The notes: generated by a model from the letters alone, not told the origin. A stretch of DNA of 41,960 bases from Leptospiraceae bacterium (GCA_017996175.1 JAGOHK010000035.1:1-41960), one strand, 5' to 3'. Counted from the first letter of the stretch, positions 23,764 to 33,202 are shown. Program-made: numbers and translations.

Positions 23764-24987
23764 TTAAACAGGTGTTCTATCCAACACAACTGTCGGCAAA
23801 CCGATCTTATCCAATATAGCAAGTAGTGGATCTGGATCGAGTTCTTCTACGTTTACCATAGTTTGTGGATTCCAAATTCCTTGTGCTACAAGCATTGCTG
23901 CGGCTACTGGTGGTACGCCGGCAGTGTAAGAAATACCTTGGGACTCTACTTCTTTGTAACACTCTGCGTGGTCACAAGTATTGTAGATGAAGATTTCTTT
24001 GTATTTGCCGTCTTTGGTTCCTTTGACTAAATCTCCGATACAAGTGTGACCTGTGTAAGTAGGAGCAAGGGAGCCTGGATCAGGAAGAACTGCTTTTAGA
24101 ACTTTGAGTGGAATTACTTCAAGTCCTTCTGCGGTCTTGACTGGTTTTTCAGAAAGCATTCCAATATTACGAAGAACGTTAAACACATTTAGGTAATGAT
24201 CTCCAAATCCCATCCAGAAACGAATGCTATTGGCATCAATGTTTTTAGAAAGTGAATGAAGTTCGTCGTGTCCCGTGAGGTAAATAGGCTGTTTGCCCAC
24301 AACTGGAAAATCATAAACCCATTTTTCGGAGTGCATTGGTCTTTCTTCCCATTTGCGATCAATCCAAGTCCAGACTTTACTGAACTCACGGAAATTAATT
24401 TCTGGATCAAAGTTAGTTGCAAAGTATTTTCCATGACTTCCAGCGTTTACATCTAATATGTCGATGGTGTCAATTTTATCGAAGTGGTGTTTAACGGCTA
24501 ACGCCGCCCATGCGTTCACAACTCCAGGGTCAAATCCAATACCTAAAATCGCATTGATTCCACGCTCTTTGCAACGGTCTTTACGTTTCCATTCGTAGTT
24601 TGCATACCAAGGTGGATCTTCACAAACTTTGTCTGGATCTTCGTGAATCGCAGTATCCATATAAGTCACACCTGCTTCGATACAAGCTTCCAGCACGGAC
24701 ATATTCACAAACGCAGTTCCAAGATTCATCACGATTTCGGAATTGGTTTCCTTGATGAGTTTTACAGTTTCGGGAACATTCATCGCATCTACTTGTCTGG
24801 AATACAATTTTTTGGATTTGTCCTTTAAGTTTCCTTTGCGGTGGATACTCTCGATTATCTTGTCGCACTTCTCAAGCTTACGAGAAGCGATACAGATGTC
24901 GCCTAGCACGTCGTTATTCTGTGCAGCTTTGTGAGCGGCTACGTTTGCTACTCCCCCAGCTCCAATGATTAATACATTTTTTTTCAA
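23764..24987 (-). CDS. Carboxynorspermidine/carboxyspermidine synthase (dehydrogenase)
   Basis: A 407-residue saccharopine-dehydrogenase-family enzyme. The N-terminal NAD(P) fold has IIGAGGVANVAAHKAA, and DTAIHED, GIGFDPGVVNAWAA and YTGHTCIGDL follow in the order seen in CASDH/CANSDH enzymes. It reductively condenses aspartate semialdehyde with diaminopropane or putrescine to make carboxynorspermidine or carboxyspermidine. The start is TTG 24987, with AGGAG at 8 bp. nspC lies 18 bp upstream, so the two form an operon and supply norspermidine or spermidine without S-adenosylmethionine decarboxylase. Which amine is made cannot be read from the sequence. Confidence 0.9.
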   Translation of the reverse strand: MKKNVLIIGAGGVANVAAHKAAQNNDVLGDICIASRKLEKCDKIIESIHRKGNLKDKSKKLYSRQVDAMNVPETVKLIKETNSEIVMNLGTAFVNMSVLEACIEAGVTYMDTAIHEDPDKVCEDPPWYANYEWKRKDRCKERGINAILGIGFDPGVVNAWAALAVKHHFDKIDTIDILDVNAGSHGKYFATNFDPEINFREFSKVWTWIDRKWEERPMHSEKWVYDFPVVGKQPIYLTGHDELHSLSKNIDANSIRFWMGFGDHYLNVFNVLRNIGMLSEKPVKTAEGLEVIPLKVLKAVLPDPGSLAPTYTGHTCIGDLVKGTKDGKYKEIFIYNTCDHAECYKEVESQGISYTAGVPPVAAAMLVAQGIWNPQTMVNVEELDPDPLLAILDKIGLPTVVLDRTPV

Positions 24988-25005
24988 GTTTTATTCTCCT
25001 ATATT

Positions 25006-26118
25006 TTATGAAAGGCTATTTACAAAATCTTCGTAACTAAATGTTTTAATTAGTTCTATATTTCCATTTAAACGTTTGACTGCAATGGATGGCATTTGAA
25101 TTCCATTGAACCAGTTTTTTTTGACCATCGTATAACCAGCCGCATCCGCAAATGTTACAGTGCTTCCTATCTCTAGTTTTTCGGGGAAGTCATAAGTCCC
25201 AAAAGTATCTCCTGCAAGACAAGTTCTTCCTGCAATCATGTATCTATGTTTTCCACCTTTCGGCAATTCCATCTTAGCCTCCAGGTTATAGATACAAAGA
25301 TCTAACATGTGAGTTTCCACGGCAGAATCTACAATTGCAATATCTATTTCATTTTGCACTATGTCTAGAACTGATGTGACTAGGTATCCTGACTTGGTTA
25401 TGGCAGTTTCTCCTGGTTCTAGATAAATTTGGACATTAAAACGTTTGGAAAATTCAGAAAGTTTATCGCAGAATTGATCAAAAGGATACCCTTCTTTTGT
25501 AAAATAAATTCCACCACCCAAACTTACCCATTCTAATTCGTGAAGTAACTCGCCGTAATTCACAGCTATATGATTTAAAATTCTTTCAAAACTAGCAAAG
25601 TCGTCGTTATCACAATTGCAATGAAACATGACTCCTGAAAGCAAATGACTGACTTGTTCGATTTCTTTTTTGTCCGTAGCGCCAAGTCGTGAGTATCTGC
25701 GAGCTGGATTTGCTAAATCAAAATCAGAATGACTCACGCCCGGATTGATTCTAAGTCCGATCGGAGTAGTTTCGATTAACGGTAGGAATTGTAATAATTG
25801 CGATGTGGAATTAAAAATAATCTTAGTTGCAAAATCCTTTACTTCTCTAATTTCTTTTTCCGACCACGCCACACTATAAGCATGAACTTCTTTTTTAAAT
25901 TTCTCTGCTCCCAGTTTTGCTTCGTAAAGCGAACTTGAAGTGGTTCCGTCCATGTATTTTTGCATTAAGTCAAACACCGACCAAGTGGAAAAACACTTTA
26001 AGGCTAATACCGACTTAGCTCCCGTTCTATCTCGGAGGAGTGCAATTTTTTCTAAGTTCTTTAAAAGTTTAGATTCGTCGATTAGATAATAAGGAGTTGG
26101 GATATTTTTTTCTGTCAT
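25006..26118 (-). CDS. nspC: Carboxynorspermidine decarboxylase
   Basis: A 370-residue PLP-dependent enzyme of the alanine-racemase-fold decarboxylases. The PLP lysine is in VLALKCFSTWSVFDLM. Other family blocks are TSSSLYEAKLGAEKF, LRINPGVSHSDFDLANP, SLGGGIYFTKEGYP, YLEPGETAITKSGYLVTSV and AGRTCLAGDTFG. It decarboxylates carboxynorspermidine or carboxyspermidine to the final polyamine. It is the first gene of the two-gene operon. Upstream, the region up to tRNA-His carries TATACT after an AT-rich stretch, a possible -10 element. Confidence 0.93.
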   Translation of the reverse strand: MTEKNIPTPYYLIDESKLLKNLEKIALLRDRTGAKSVLALKCFSTWSVFDLMQKYMDGTTSSSLYEAKLGAEKFKKEVHAYSVAWSEKEIREVKDFATKIIFNSTSQLLQFLPLIETTPIGLRINPGVSHSDFDLANPARRYSRLGATDKKEIEQVSHLLSGVMFHCNCDNDDFASFERILNHIAVNYGELLHELEWVSLGGGIYFTKEGYPFDQFCDKLSEFSKRFNVQIYLEPGETAITKSGYLVTSVLDIVQNEIDIAIVDSAVETHMLDLCIYNLEAKMELPKGGKHRYMIAGRTCLAGDTFGTYDFPEKLEIGSTVTFADAAGYTMVKKNWFNGIQMPSIAVKRLNGNIELIKTFSYEDFVNSLS

Positions 26119-26278
26119 AGTGTTTTATTAAATAACTCTTCCTACTTCCCTACTAAAACTGAAAGTATAGCTCAATTGTCAAGATAACTTATTCTAGCTT
26201 TGTTACAATTCTAAGTGAATTGGAAAACAAATTACGCTGTTTTGTATTTTTTGAAACAAAAGGAATTTTAATGAATTG

Positions 26279-26352
<74 letters not shown>

Positions 26353-26375
26353 ATTTTTTTGTTGAATAGGTCTTT

Positions 26376-26449
26376 TGACCCGAGAGGGACTCGAACCCCC
26401 GACCCTCTGCTTAGAAGGCAGATGCTCTATCCAGCTGAGCTACCGGGTC
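26376..26449 (-). tRNA. tRNA-Arg (TCT)
   Basis: The minus strand reads GACCCGG-TAGCTCAGCTGGATAGAGC, the anticodon arm CTGCCTTCTAAGCAG with anticodon TCT, a T-arm GGGGGTTCGAGTCCC and the 3' acceptor strand TCGGGTC with discriminator A. It reads AGA/AGG arginine codons. It lies 23 bp upstream of tRNA-His in transcription order and is probably co-transcribed. CCA is not encoded. Confidence 0.96.
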
Positions 26450-26456
26450 TAAAATT

Positions 26457-26528
<72 letters not shown>

Positions 26529-26573
26529 CTTTTTTAAACCAATTATGCCATTTTGGTACAGTCGAACTATTCG

Positions 26574-27755
26574 TCAATCATTCTTAGACTTTATGAGCCT
26601 TTCTAAATCAGATTTTAATTCCGATTGTTTGTTTAGATACACTTCGACTGGCAAAATAAACAATTTCAACATTTCAGGATTTGTTAGGTTGAGATGTTGT
26701 ATTTTGATAAAATCTTTTTCCGTGCAAATAAGTAAGTCAAAGTTTTTTAATTCCTGGAATAATTCCAACATCGTTTTTACATCGTAAGCAAAATGATCTG
26801 GATAACGAATTTTTTTTATTTCCTTTGGTTTATGCGATTCAATCAAATTTTCAAACGAAAATGGATTTCCCAACGCAGAAAAAACGATGACTTTTTTTGT
26901 ATTCAAACTTTCTAGAGATAGAATTTCTCTTTTGTAATTTAACAAAGGCAAAGGTAAATAAGTCAGATTATAAAATTTTAAATCAGGATTGATTCTGATA
27001 AACTTTACTTTTAAAATTTCTACATTGGATGCATTCTCTTTTGCGTACCTTGTAAAAATAATGTAGTGCGCACGCTTAACGGCTGTAATGCGCTCTCTCA
27101 GACTTCCAAGCGGAATGGTAAACCCAGTTCCAAATGCATTATTCGAATCCACTAGAACAAAATCCAAATCTCTCTTAATTGCATGGTGCTGGAATCCATC
27201 GTCTAAAATAATTATTTTTTTTACATTCGATTCAATTTGAACAGGCTCTCTTTCTTCTCCGTTTTGGGAAATAAAAAATCTACTTCTAACTCGCGAGCGA
27301 AAACGTGGTGAAAATCTTCCATTGATGTCAGTAAGCGGACTTAATGAGTTAAATGTTAATCCTTGTTTGTCTTTCTTTTGATTTTCATTATAGGATTTAA
27401 AGCGATTTTGACCGATGATTACATTTGCATACGGAATTTTAGCTTTGATAAGTAGTGGCTCATCCCCTGAATCCGATGGATTGGAATATAATTCTACTCG
27501 CATTCCTTCTTTTGATTTATTTCCTCTATAACCTCGACTTAAAACTACAATTTCTTTTTCTGGAAAAATAGAATGAACAAGTCCAGCAAGGTAAATGGTT
27601 AAGGGAGTTTTGCCTGTTCCGCCTGTCGTAAGATTTCCAACACTGATTGTAAACGCATCTGGAATTTCCTGTTTTTTCTTAAACAATCTATCAAGATAAA
27701 ACAAAAATTGATAGAGTAGGGAAAGTGGATAAAGCAAATACAGAAATAAACGCAT
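26574..27755 (-). CDS. lpxK: Tetraacyldisaccharide 4'-kinase
   Basis: LpxK phosphorylates the 4' position of the lipid A disaccharide at the inner membrane. Seen: an N-terminal amphipathic/hydrophobic anchor (LYLLYPLSLLYQFLFYL), the P-loop SVGNLTTGGTGKTP, VLSRGYRG, GDEPLL and a conserved ILDDGFQHHAIKRDLDFVLVD. At 393 residues it is longer than most LpxK proteins (about 330). The extra length includes a charged insert (about 125-165) between the P-loop half and DDGFQHH. It begins 4 bp after the msbA stop, so the two form an operon. Confidence 0.94.
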   Translation of the reverse strand: MRLFLYLLYPLSLLYQFLFYLDRLFKKKQEIPDAFTISVGNLTTGGTGKTPLTIYLAGLVHSIFPEKEIVVLSRGYRGNKSKEGMRVELYSNPSDSGDEPLLIKAKIPYANVIIGQNRFKSYNENQKKDKQGLTFNSLSPLTDINGRFSPRFRSRVRSRFFISQNGEEREPVQIESNVKKIIILDDGFQHHAIKRDLDFVLVDSNNAFGTGFTIPLGSLRERITAVKRAHYIIFTRYAKENASNVEILKVKFIRINPDLKFYNLTYLPLPLLNYKREILSLESLNTKKVIVFSALGNPFSFENLIESHKPKEIKKIRYPDHFAYDVKTMLELFQELKNFDLLICTEKDFIKIQHLNLTNPEMLKLFILPVEVYLNKQSELKSDLERLIKSKND

Positions 27756-27759
27756 ACTT

Positions 27760-29679
27760 TTATTTTACCGCTTCGAATTGCATTTCATAAAGTTGTTTGT
27801 ATTTACTATCACGGGCTACTAAATCAGCGTGTGAGCCTGATTCTACAATTTCTCCATCTTCCATGTAATAGATTGTATTGGCAATCTGGATGGTAGATAG
27901 TCTATGTGCTATTATGATGGTAGTTCGGTTTTTATAAAGTGTCTCGAGGGCAGTTTGAACAAGCCTTTCTGACTCAGTGTCTAACGCTGAGGTAGCCTCA
28001 TCTAAAATTAAAATTTCTGGATCTAGTAAGAGTGCGCGTGCGATTGAAATTCTCTGCTTCTGTCCGCCGGAGAGCATAACACCGTGTTCGCCCACCATCG
28101 TATCAAAACCAAACTCAAATGCGTTAATAAAATCAGTCGCAAACGCATCATCGCAAGCTTTGCGAATTTTTTCTTCGGATGCTCCTAAACTTCCATAAGT
28201 AATATTGTCTCGAATACTCGCATTGAATAAAAATACTTCTTGGGAGACAATGCCGATTTTGCGCCGCACGTCTTTTACATGGAACTTACGAATATCAATT
28301 CCGTCGAAAAGAACTTCTCCCTCTGATGGGTCTATCAAACGCGGAAATAAATCTTTTAGAGTAGATTTTCCAGCACCACTTGACCCAACGAGCGCAATAG
28401 TTTCTCCGTGTTTCACTTTGATATTTATATTTTTTAAAGAAGGTTTATCTGAGCCCGGATAAATATAAGACACATTTCTGAGTTCAATTTCTTTATGGAG
28501 TTTATCAAATTTTAAAGGAATAACAGGATTTTCTATATCAGTCTTGGAATCTACTAACTCAAAAACTCTTTCGCCCGCAGAAACTCCGCTTTGAATTAAA
28601 TTGTACATCATACTCAGTTGTTTAAGTGGGCGCATTAAAAAAATCAAAGTCAAAAAGAAAGCCATAAACATTCCTTTTGAAAAACTTTCGTTCGAAATTA
28701 AATACGCACCGAATGCGAGAAAAATAGCGGCTAATACCGAACCGAATAATTCTACAATCGAAGGACCGACCTGATGATAAAAATGACCTTTAAAAGTTTT
28801 ATCAGAAAGTTGTTTGTTAATTCCGTAAAATCTTCCTGATTCCCTTTTCTCCATCGAAAATGCACGGATGACGCGGATACCTGCGATTACCTCCTGCAAA
28901 AGTCCATTCAAAGCAGAAAGTCTTTCTTGTTGATTCTTGGTTGCCTTTCGAATTTTTTCGGTAAAGGCGGTGATTGGTCCCATAATGAGCGGGATAACAA
29001 TGAAAACCACTAAAAACATTTTCCAGCTCAGGAAAAATAATAAAAGTAAATGTGTGACCACGTAGAAAAAATCATTGATCGCATCTTTTAAATCGGAGCT
29101 GATAATTTTGGCAAGTACATCTACATCGTTGATAATTCGGCTCATCAAAATTCCAGTTTTCTCCTGCACGAAAGTGTTCAGTGGAAGGTATTGGACTTTT
29201 TTATAAATCTCAAGACGCAAATCCCGAATAGCCATGTAACCGGTTGAGTTAATAAAATAAATCGCACCCGTTAGACAGATAAGTTTCATCAGGTAAATTG
29301 GAAATACTAAGATTACAAAAAAGAATACGATTTCCTCTGGTTTTAATTCATTGAAGTAGGTATTCATCCTGACTTTTAGTTTTGCTATTTTGTATTCGAT
29401 TTGTTCTAGTCTAGTAAATGACTCGCCGGATTCAACTGCTTGGATGGCTGTCAAATCTCGTTTGGTCATAGAAATTTGGAATTTGTAATTTTTACTAGCT
29501 CCCATGGAATCAAAAATGGGAATCATACTCGTAAGCGAAACTCCATTAAAAATGGAAACGAGAAGAGATAATACAAGACCGATAAATAGCCTGTATTTAT
29601 ATTTGAATGAATAAGTTAAAAGACGTCTGAATACTAACACTTCAACAATACTATTTCGAGAGACTAAGTTAGATAACAA
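27760..29679 (-). CDS. msbA: Lipid A export ABC permease/ATP-binding protein
   Basis: A 639-residue half-transporter with an N-terminal membrane domain (about 1-345, six helices) and a C-terminal ATPase: Walker A GSSGAGKSTLKDL, signature LSGGQKQRISIARALL, Walker B ILILDEATSALD and switch histidine IIAHRLS. MsbA-type transporters flip lipid A-core across the inner membrane; coupling to lpxK supports this role. A loop of about 60 residues between the first two helices is longer than usual. The start is uncertain: TTG 29679 has no clear ribosome site, and a GTG further in is possible. Confidence 0.9.
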   Translation of the reverse strand: MLSNLVSRNSIVEVLVFRRLLTYSFKYKYRLFIGLVLSLLVSIFNGVSLTSMIPIFDSMGASKNYKFQISMTKRDLTAIQAVESGESFTRLEQIEYKIAKLKVRMNTYFNELKPEEIVFFFVILVFPIYLMKLICLTGAIYFINSTGYMAIRDLRLEIYKKVQYLPLNTFVQEKTGILMSRIINDVDVLAKIISSDLKDAINDFFYVVTHLLLLFFLSWKMFLVVFIVIPLIMGPITAFTEKIRKATKNQQERLSALNGLLQEVIAGIRVIRAFSMEKRESGRFYGINKQLSDKTFKGHFYHQVGPSIVELFGSVLAAIFLAFGAYLISNESFSKGMFMAFFLTLIFLMRPLKQLSMMYNLIQSGVSAGERVFELVDSKTDIENPVIPLKFDKLHKEIELRNVSYIYPGSDKPSLKNINIKVKHGETIALVGSSGAGKSTLKDLFPRLIDPSEGEVLFDGIDIRKFHVKDVRRKIGIVSQEVFLFNASIRDNITYGSLGASEEKIRKACDDAFATDFINAFEFGFDTMVGEHGVMLSGGQKQRISIARALLLDPEILILDEATSALDTESERLVQTALETLYKNRTTIIIAHRLSTIQIANTIYYMEDGEIVESGSHADLVARDSKYKQLYEMQFEAVK

Positions 29680-29753
29680 GCAAATAATTGGAATTACAAT
29701 AAATTTGCTTTTCCTCTTGTGTAAAAATCCAATTTAAATCAAAAGTATTTACT

Positions 29754-30782
29754 ATGATTCTGAAAGGTTTACTAATTTCCCTGTTTGTTTTTTCTAGCTT
29801 ATGGATTAGTTGTAATGGTTTGGCAAAGATGGAAAAAAGTTTTTCTCAAAAAAGTTATTCGTTGAAAAACTCTAACTCTCCCTTAGAAGTAATTATTTTT
29901 CCTGAAAGTGGGAACTTGATTTCTCAAGTATACTTCGATGGAAAGGAAATGCTCCATTCGCCTTATATTACTGAAAATAATCTACCTGGCAAGACTTTGG
30001 AAGGAATTCCCTTTTTATTTCCGTTTGCCAATCGTTTAGAGAAAGATTTTATTCCGATTGGTGCCAAGATGCATTCAATTCCACCAGAAACAAAAGACTT
30101 GAGACGGGATAAAAACGGGCTATTATTACATGGTTTTTTGTATTATCAAAAAGGTTGGGAATTACTTACGGTTCAAAATGCAACTTCGAAATCTTACTCT
30201 GACTCTAGGTTTATATTTGATGGGAAATTTTTAGAAGCCTTCCCGTTCCCGTGTACAATCAAACAAGAGTTGGAAATGGTGGGAAATTCTTTAACAGTAA
30301 CGGTTACGATTACAAATACGGGAACAGAAAAACTTCCTCTTTCTTTTGGATTTCATCCTTATTTCTTAGCTCCACCTGAATGGAGGAAAATTGGTAAAAT
30401 TTCTACCAATGCTAAAAAAGTATATGAAGCGGATAAGCGGTTATTACCTACAGGAAAATTAGGTTTTACGGAAAGTATTTTGACTGATCGTAACTTGTCT
30501 GAATTGACTTTGGATCATAATTTTACAGATTTTCCAGCGAGAGAATTTCCAAATTCCGAGCTCAGTCTAGCGGGTAGGAAAATTAGGTTGGAGTTACTGG
30601 AAGGTTTTGATCATATCTTGCTTTTTACTCCATCTGATAAAAACTTCGTATGTATGGAGCCAATGTTCGGACCTGTGAATGCATTTTATTTGCATAAAAA
30701 AGGGTTATATCCAAACTTACGATTTTTAAATCCAAACAAAGAAGTAAAGGCATCTTTTCGACTTAGTTTTTATACAAACTAA
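29754..30782 (+). CDS. Aldose 1-epimerase-like lipoprotein
   Basis: A 342-residue protein with a signal ending SLWISC (cysteine at about residue 20), so it is probably a lipoprotein. The galactose-mutarotase fold is shown by GIPFLFPFANRL, LLLHGFLYYQKGW, SFGFHPYFLAPP and CMEPMFGP, which hold the usual catalytic histidines and glutamate. Such enzymes interconvert sugar anomers or bind hexoses and hexose phosphates. A lipid-anchored epimerase is less common than the cytoplasmic form. It is divergent from msbA with about 75 bp between them. The substrate is unknown. Confidence 0.83.
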   Translation: MILKGLLISLFVFSSLWISCNGLAKMEKSFSQKSYSLKNSNSPLEVIIFPESGNLISQVYFDGKEMLHSPYITENNLPGKTLEGIPFLFPFANRLEKDFIPIGAKMHSIPPETKDLRRDKNGLLLHGFLYYQKGWELLTVQNATSKSYSDSRFIFDGKFLEAFPFPCTIKQELEMVGNSLTVTVTITNTGTEKLPLSFGFHPYFLAPPEWRKIGKISTNAKKVYEADKRLLPTGKLGFTESILTDRNLSELTLDHNFTDFPAREFPNSELSLAGRKIRLELLEGFDHILLFTPSDKNFVCMEPMFGPVNAFYLHKKGLYPNLRFLNPNKEVKASFRLSFYTN

Positions 30783-31088
30783 GTGCATTTTCTGATATAA
30801 AAACAAAAAATGGATTTCGAAAAAATGTAATTGATTTAGATAGGATTCTATTAGTAAAGTAGTGAATTAGCAATTTAGTAGCTCAACTTAGCCAAATTGA
30901 TAAATTTGGATGGCAAGATAATTTTCAGGCAATTAATAATTCTAATCAATGAATAATTATCAATAGCCTGCGCAGCATAGCCCACCGCGAGGTGCCCAAA
31001 TCTCCTACTCAGTGGGAGCGCTGGACTCACCTTGCGTAAGGTGAGTTAGCAGAAAAACTTTTTCAAATAATATTCCTAAGGAGGAAGT
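30783..31088. other. 306-bp intergenic region with hairpins
   Basis: No convincing ORF. Bases 30783-30955 are AT-rich. Bases 30962-31049 are GC-rich and contain an imperfect palindrome (CTCCTACTCAGTGGGAG) and the family C hairpin. The last 15 bases hold AAGGAGGAAGT, the strong ribosome site of the next gene. Confidence 0.6.
31025..31049. repeat. Family C hairpin repeat, copy 2
   Basis: ACTCACCTT (31025-31033) and AAGGTGAGT (31038-31046) pair perfectly over 9 bp with loop GCGT. It matches copy 1 at 15099-15123 in 18 of 25 positions. It is 43 bp before the GH19 gene start, so it would lie in that gene's leader if transcription begins further upstream. It is not followed by a T-run. Confidence 0.6.
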
Positions 31089-31757
31089 ATGGCAGTAGCA
31101 GTTCAAGGTGGTAGCTCTGGTGGAGCAAGTGGTCCTGAGTTAATAAAAAAATTAGTAGATGCAACACGCACAAATAATACATCTGCAAATGATCGGTTCA
31201 GTGAAACTCAGTTAAAAACAGCAGCAATTCATATCAAGGCAATCTTGGATGAATGCGCAAAACATGGAGTAACCGATAAAGGTCAGATAGCCTACATTTT
31301 AGGAACCGTTAGACGCGAGTCCAATATGGGAAATATGATGCTTGAAAAAATTGACGATGCTGTGGCTAATAAAAAGTATTCCAAGGCTGCTCTTCCTTCT
31401 TTAGGTAACGGGGACGAGGCATCTGGAGACGGTGCTCGATACAAAGGACGCGGTTACGTGCAAATTACCGGTCGTGGAAACTATACACGATGGACTCAAA
31501 AACTTGGAATTGACTTAGTTGGAAACCCTGACAAAGCTTGTGAGCCAAATGTTGCTGCCGAAATCTGCGTGGTAGGAATGAAGGAAGGATTATTCGCTCC
31601 TGCGGCAGGTCCTCTTTCTAAATATATCAGTGGGGCAAAACGAGATTTCCTCAATGCACGAGCGATTGTAAATGGCGGCGAATTAAAAAAGTATCCCGAA
31701 AAAGCAAAGTTAATTGTGAGTTATTCGGAAAGTTATTACAAAGCAATGACCTCTTAA
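31089..31757 (+). CDS. Glycoside hydrolase family 19 protein
   Basis: A 222-residue protein with a very strong ribosome site (AAGGAGGAAGT). It has the GH19 chitinase/lysozyme layout: helix AAIHIKAILDECAKHGVTD, YILGTVRRESNMG with the likely catalytic glutamate E77, then YKGRGYVQITGRGNYTRW and LVGNPDKACEPNVAAEICV. Bacterial proteins of this type usually cleave peptidoglycan. No signal peptide is present (N-terminus AVAVQGGSSGGASG is Gly/Ser-rich), so export would need a holin or another route, as for phage endolysins. No other phage genes are adjacent. Confidence 0.85.
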   Translation: MAVAVQGGSSGGASGPELIKKLVDATRTNNTSANDRFSETQLKTAAIHIKAILDECAKHGVTDKGQIAYILGTVRRESNMGNMMLEKIDDAVANKKYSKAALPSLGNGDEASGDGARYKGRGYVQITGRGNYTRWTQKLGIDLVGNPDKACEPNVAAEICVVGMKEGLFAPAAGPLSKYISGAKRDFLNARAIVNGGELKKYPEKAKLIVSYSESYYKAMTS

Positions 31758-31785
31758 ACTACACTCATAAGTTATGCAAATATTA

Positions 31786-31810
31786 ACCACGGATGAACAC
31801 AGATAAAAAA
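31786..31810. repeat. Family A repeat, single arm
   Basis: ACCACGGATGAACACAGATAAA matches the arm of the inverted repeats at 34624-34730 and 38989-39050, with few changes. No facing arm was found nearby, so this is a solitary half-element in the gap between the GH19 and SGNH genes. Confidence 0.5.
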
Positions 31811-31882
31811 TAAGTATTCTCTAGAATCGTCAGTGGTAATTTTTGAATATTTTTCTTATCATAAAAAAATCTGGGTGAGGTT

Positions 31883-32512
31883 ATGCATAGGTTTATTTTT
31901 TTTTTACTCCTACTTATTTTTGGTTGTTACACTTCAAAAGAGAGTGTGGATAAGAGTTATTTAGCATCGCTTATGAGTTCAAATCATACAGAAACTATCC
32001 AGGTAAATATTATCGGTGACTCTCTTTCTGAAAGATCACTTGCATTTAGTCTTCAAAATAAACTAGGAAGCGGCTACCAAGTGAATGATTTTTCTGTTAG
32101 CGGCAGGACTGTATTTGATTGGCTATTTGATATTAGTCGCCCATTTAATCCGATGCCAGATATTGTTATTATTGAGTTAGGGACAAATGATGCAATGATG
32201 GCGACTAATTATGATTTTATTGAGTATTATAATCGTCTACTTTCAGAAATTCAAATTCGATCTAAGGCAAAAATAATTGTAACTGCGATTCCTCTCACAG
32301 ACGAAACGGGAATACAGGCAAGAATCAAAGTGAATAATAACTTCATTCGAAGTCTTTCGAACCTGTATACGATTTCAGATTTAGAAAAAGCATTTGAGGA
32401 TAATCGCTCTAACCTGCGTCTTTATCCTTCCTATGATCCAATTCATCCTAATCCTGTTGGTTATGAACTGATTGGCGAGATATACAAGAAAGATATTCTA
32501 CTAATAAAATAA
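31883..32512 (+). CDS. SGNH/GDSL hydrolase lipoprotein
   Basis: A 209-residue protein with a signal ending LIFGC, a lipobox. The SGNH blocks are in order: NIIGDSLSERS (block I, catalytic serine), a glycine in SVSGRTVFDW (block II), VIIELGTNDAMM (block III, Asn) and SYDPIHPNPVGYELI (block V, Asp and His). Such enzymes are esterases, lipases or acetylhydrolases. The lipid anchor places it at the envelope. It converges on the SanA/YdcF-like gene, with 6 bp between the stop codons. Confidence 0.87.
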   Translation: MHRFIFFLLLLIFGCYTSKESVDKSYLASLMSSNHTETIQVNIIGDSLSERSLAFSLQNKLGSGYQVNDFSVSGRTVFDWLFDISRPFNPMPDIVIIELGTNDAMMATNYDFIEYYNRLLSEIQIRSKAKIIVTAIPLTDETGIQARIKVNNNFIRSLSNLYTISDLEKAFEDNRSNLRLYPSYDPIHPNPVGYELIGEIYKKDILLIK

Positions 32513-32518
32513 TTGTAA

Positions 32519-33202
32519 TTACTCTAAAGGTATATCACGAAGTTTCCATGTCTCTGTCCCATCGCCGGTGATGGGATAGGATTTACCAGTATAGGTTACT
32601 TCTTGCATTAAGTTCATGTCAATCCATGCGAGGTTACGAGCAAAAAATTCTCGAAAGCGGTTTTTGGTTTCGTCTTTGTATTCGCCTACGTCTGACTCAA
32701 AACAGGAAACTTTGATTCCTATTTTTTCAGCTATGAAAGCCGCGCGGGGTTGGTGGAATCTTTGTGTAACAATGACAGCGTCTTTTATTTGAAAAATATA
32801 TTTTGCTCGAAGTAAGGTGTCTAACGTTCTAAATCCAGAATTGTCAACGAAAATATCTTCCTTCTTAACTTTATTCTTGAGCATATAATTGAGCATTGGT
32901 TTTAATTCATTATAAGAGCGTGTGCCATTATCCCCCGAGAGAAGAATTTTTTTTACCTTTCTTTTTTTGTATAATGTTAAGGCTGATTTGAGTCTATGGT
33001 TTAAGACCGGGGAAGGCTTATTGCCGTAAACCGCAGCACCTAGTACAATGGCAACGGTAGAGTCATTAATTTTTCTATAATCATCTCCCGAATTTACAGA
33101 GATATAATTGATTTCAAAACTCAAATCAATACAGATACTAAAAAATAAAAAAAGACCTAGCGTATAAACTAATGCCTGAGAATACTTTTTGAGATATTTC
33201 AT
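32519..33202 (-). CDS. SanA/YdcF-like DUF218 membrane protein
   Basis: A 227-residue protein. Start ATG 33202 overlaps the upstream stop (ATGA), which settles it. One N-terminal membrane helix (about 10-30) precedes a DUF218 domain: VAIVLGAAVYGNKPSPVLNHRL, ILLSGDNG, NELKPMLNYML, SGFRTLDTLLRAK and VIVTQRFHQPRAAFIAE. The helix plus this order resembles SanA of enterics, linked to envelope barrier function. Relatives have been proposed to act on envelope lipids or cyclopeptides; the reaction is not established. Third gene of the coupled operon. Confidence 0.85.
   Translation of the reverse strand: MKYLKKYSQALVYTLGLFLFFSICIDLSFEINYISVNSGDDYRKINDSTVAIVLGAAVYGNKPSPVLNHRLKSALTLYKKRKVKKILLSGDNGTRSYNELKPMLNYMLKNKVKKEDIFVDNSGFRTLDTLLRAKYIFQIKDAVIVTQRFHQPRAAFIAEKIGIKVSCFESDVGEYKDETKNRFREFFARNLAWIDMNLMQEVTYTGKSYPITGDGTETWKLRDIPLE

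Noticed and set aside
24189..24934. Several frames on both strands inside the dehydrogenase gene.
   Set aside because: They overlap a well-supported gene over their whole length and show no domain features.
26119..26278. Riboswitch or attenuator before nspC.
   Set aside because: No conserved aptamer or paired terminator/antiterminator could be seen; only a possible -10 TATACT.
31089..32512. A prophage remnant around the GH19 gene.
   Set aside because: No capsid, tail, integrase or holin genes are adjacent; the next gene is a lipoprotein hydrolase.
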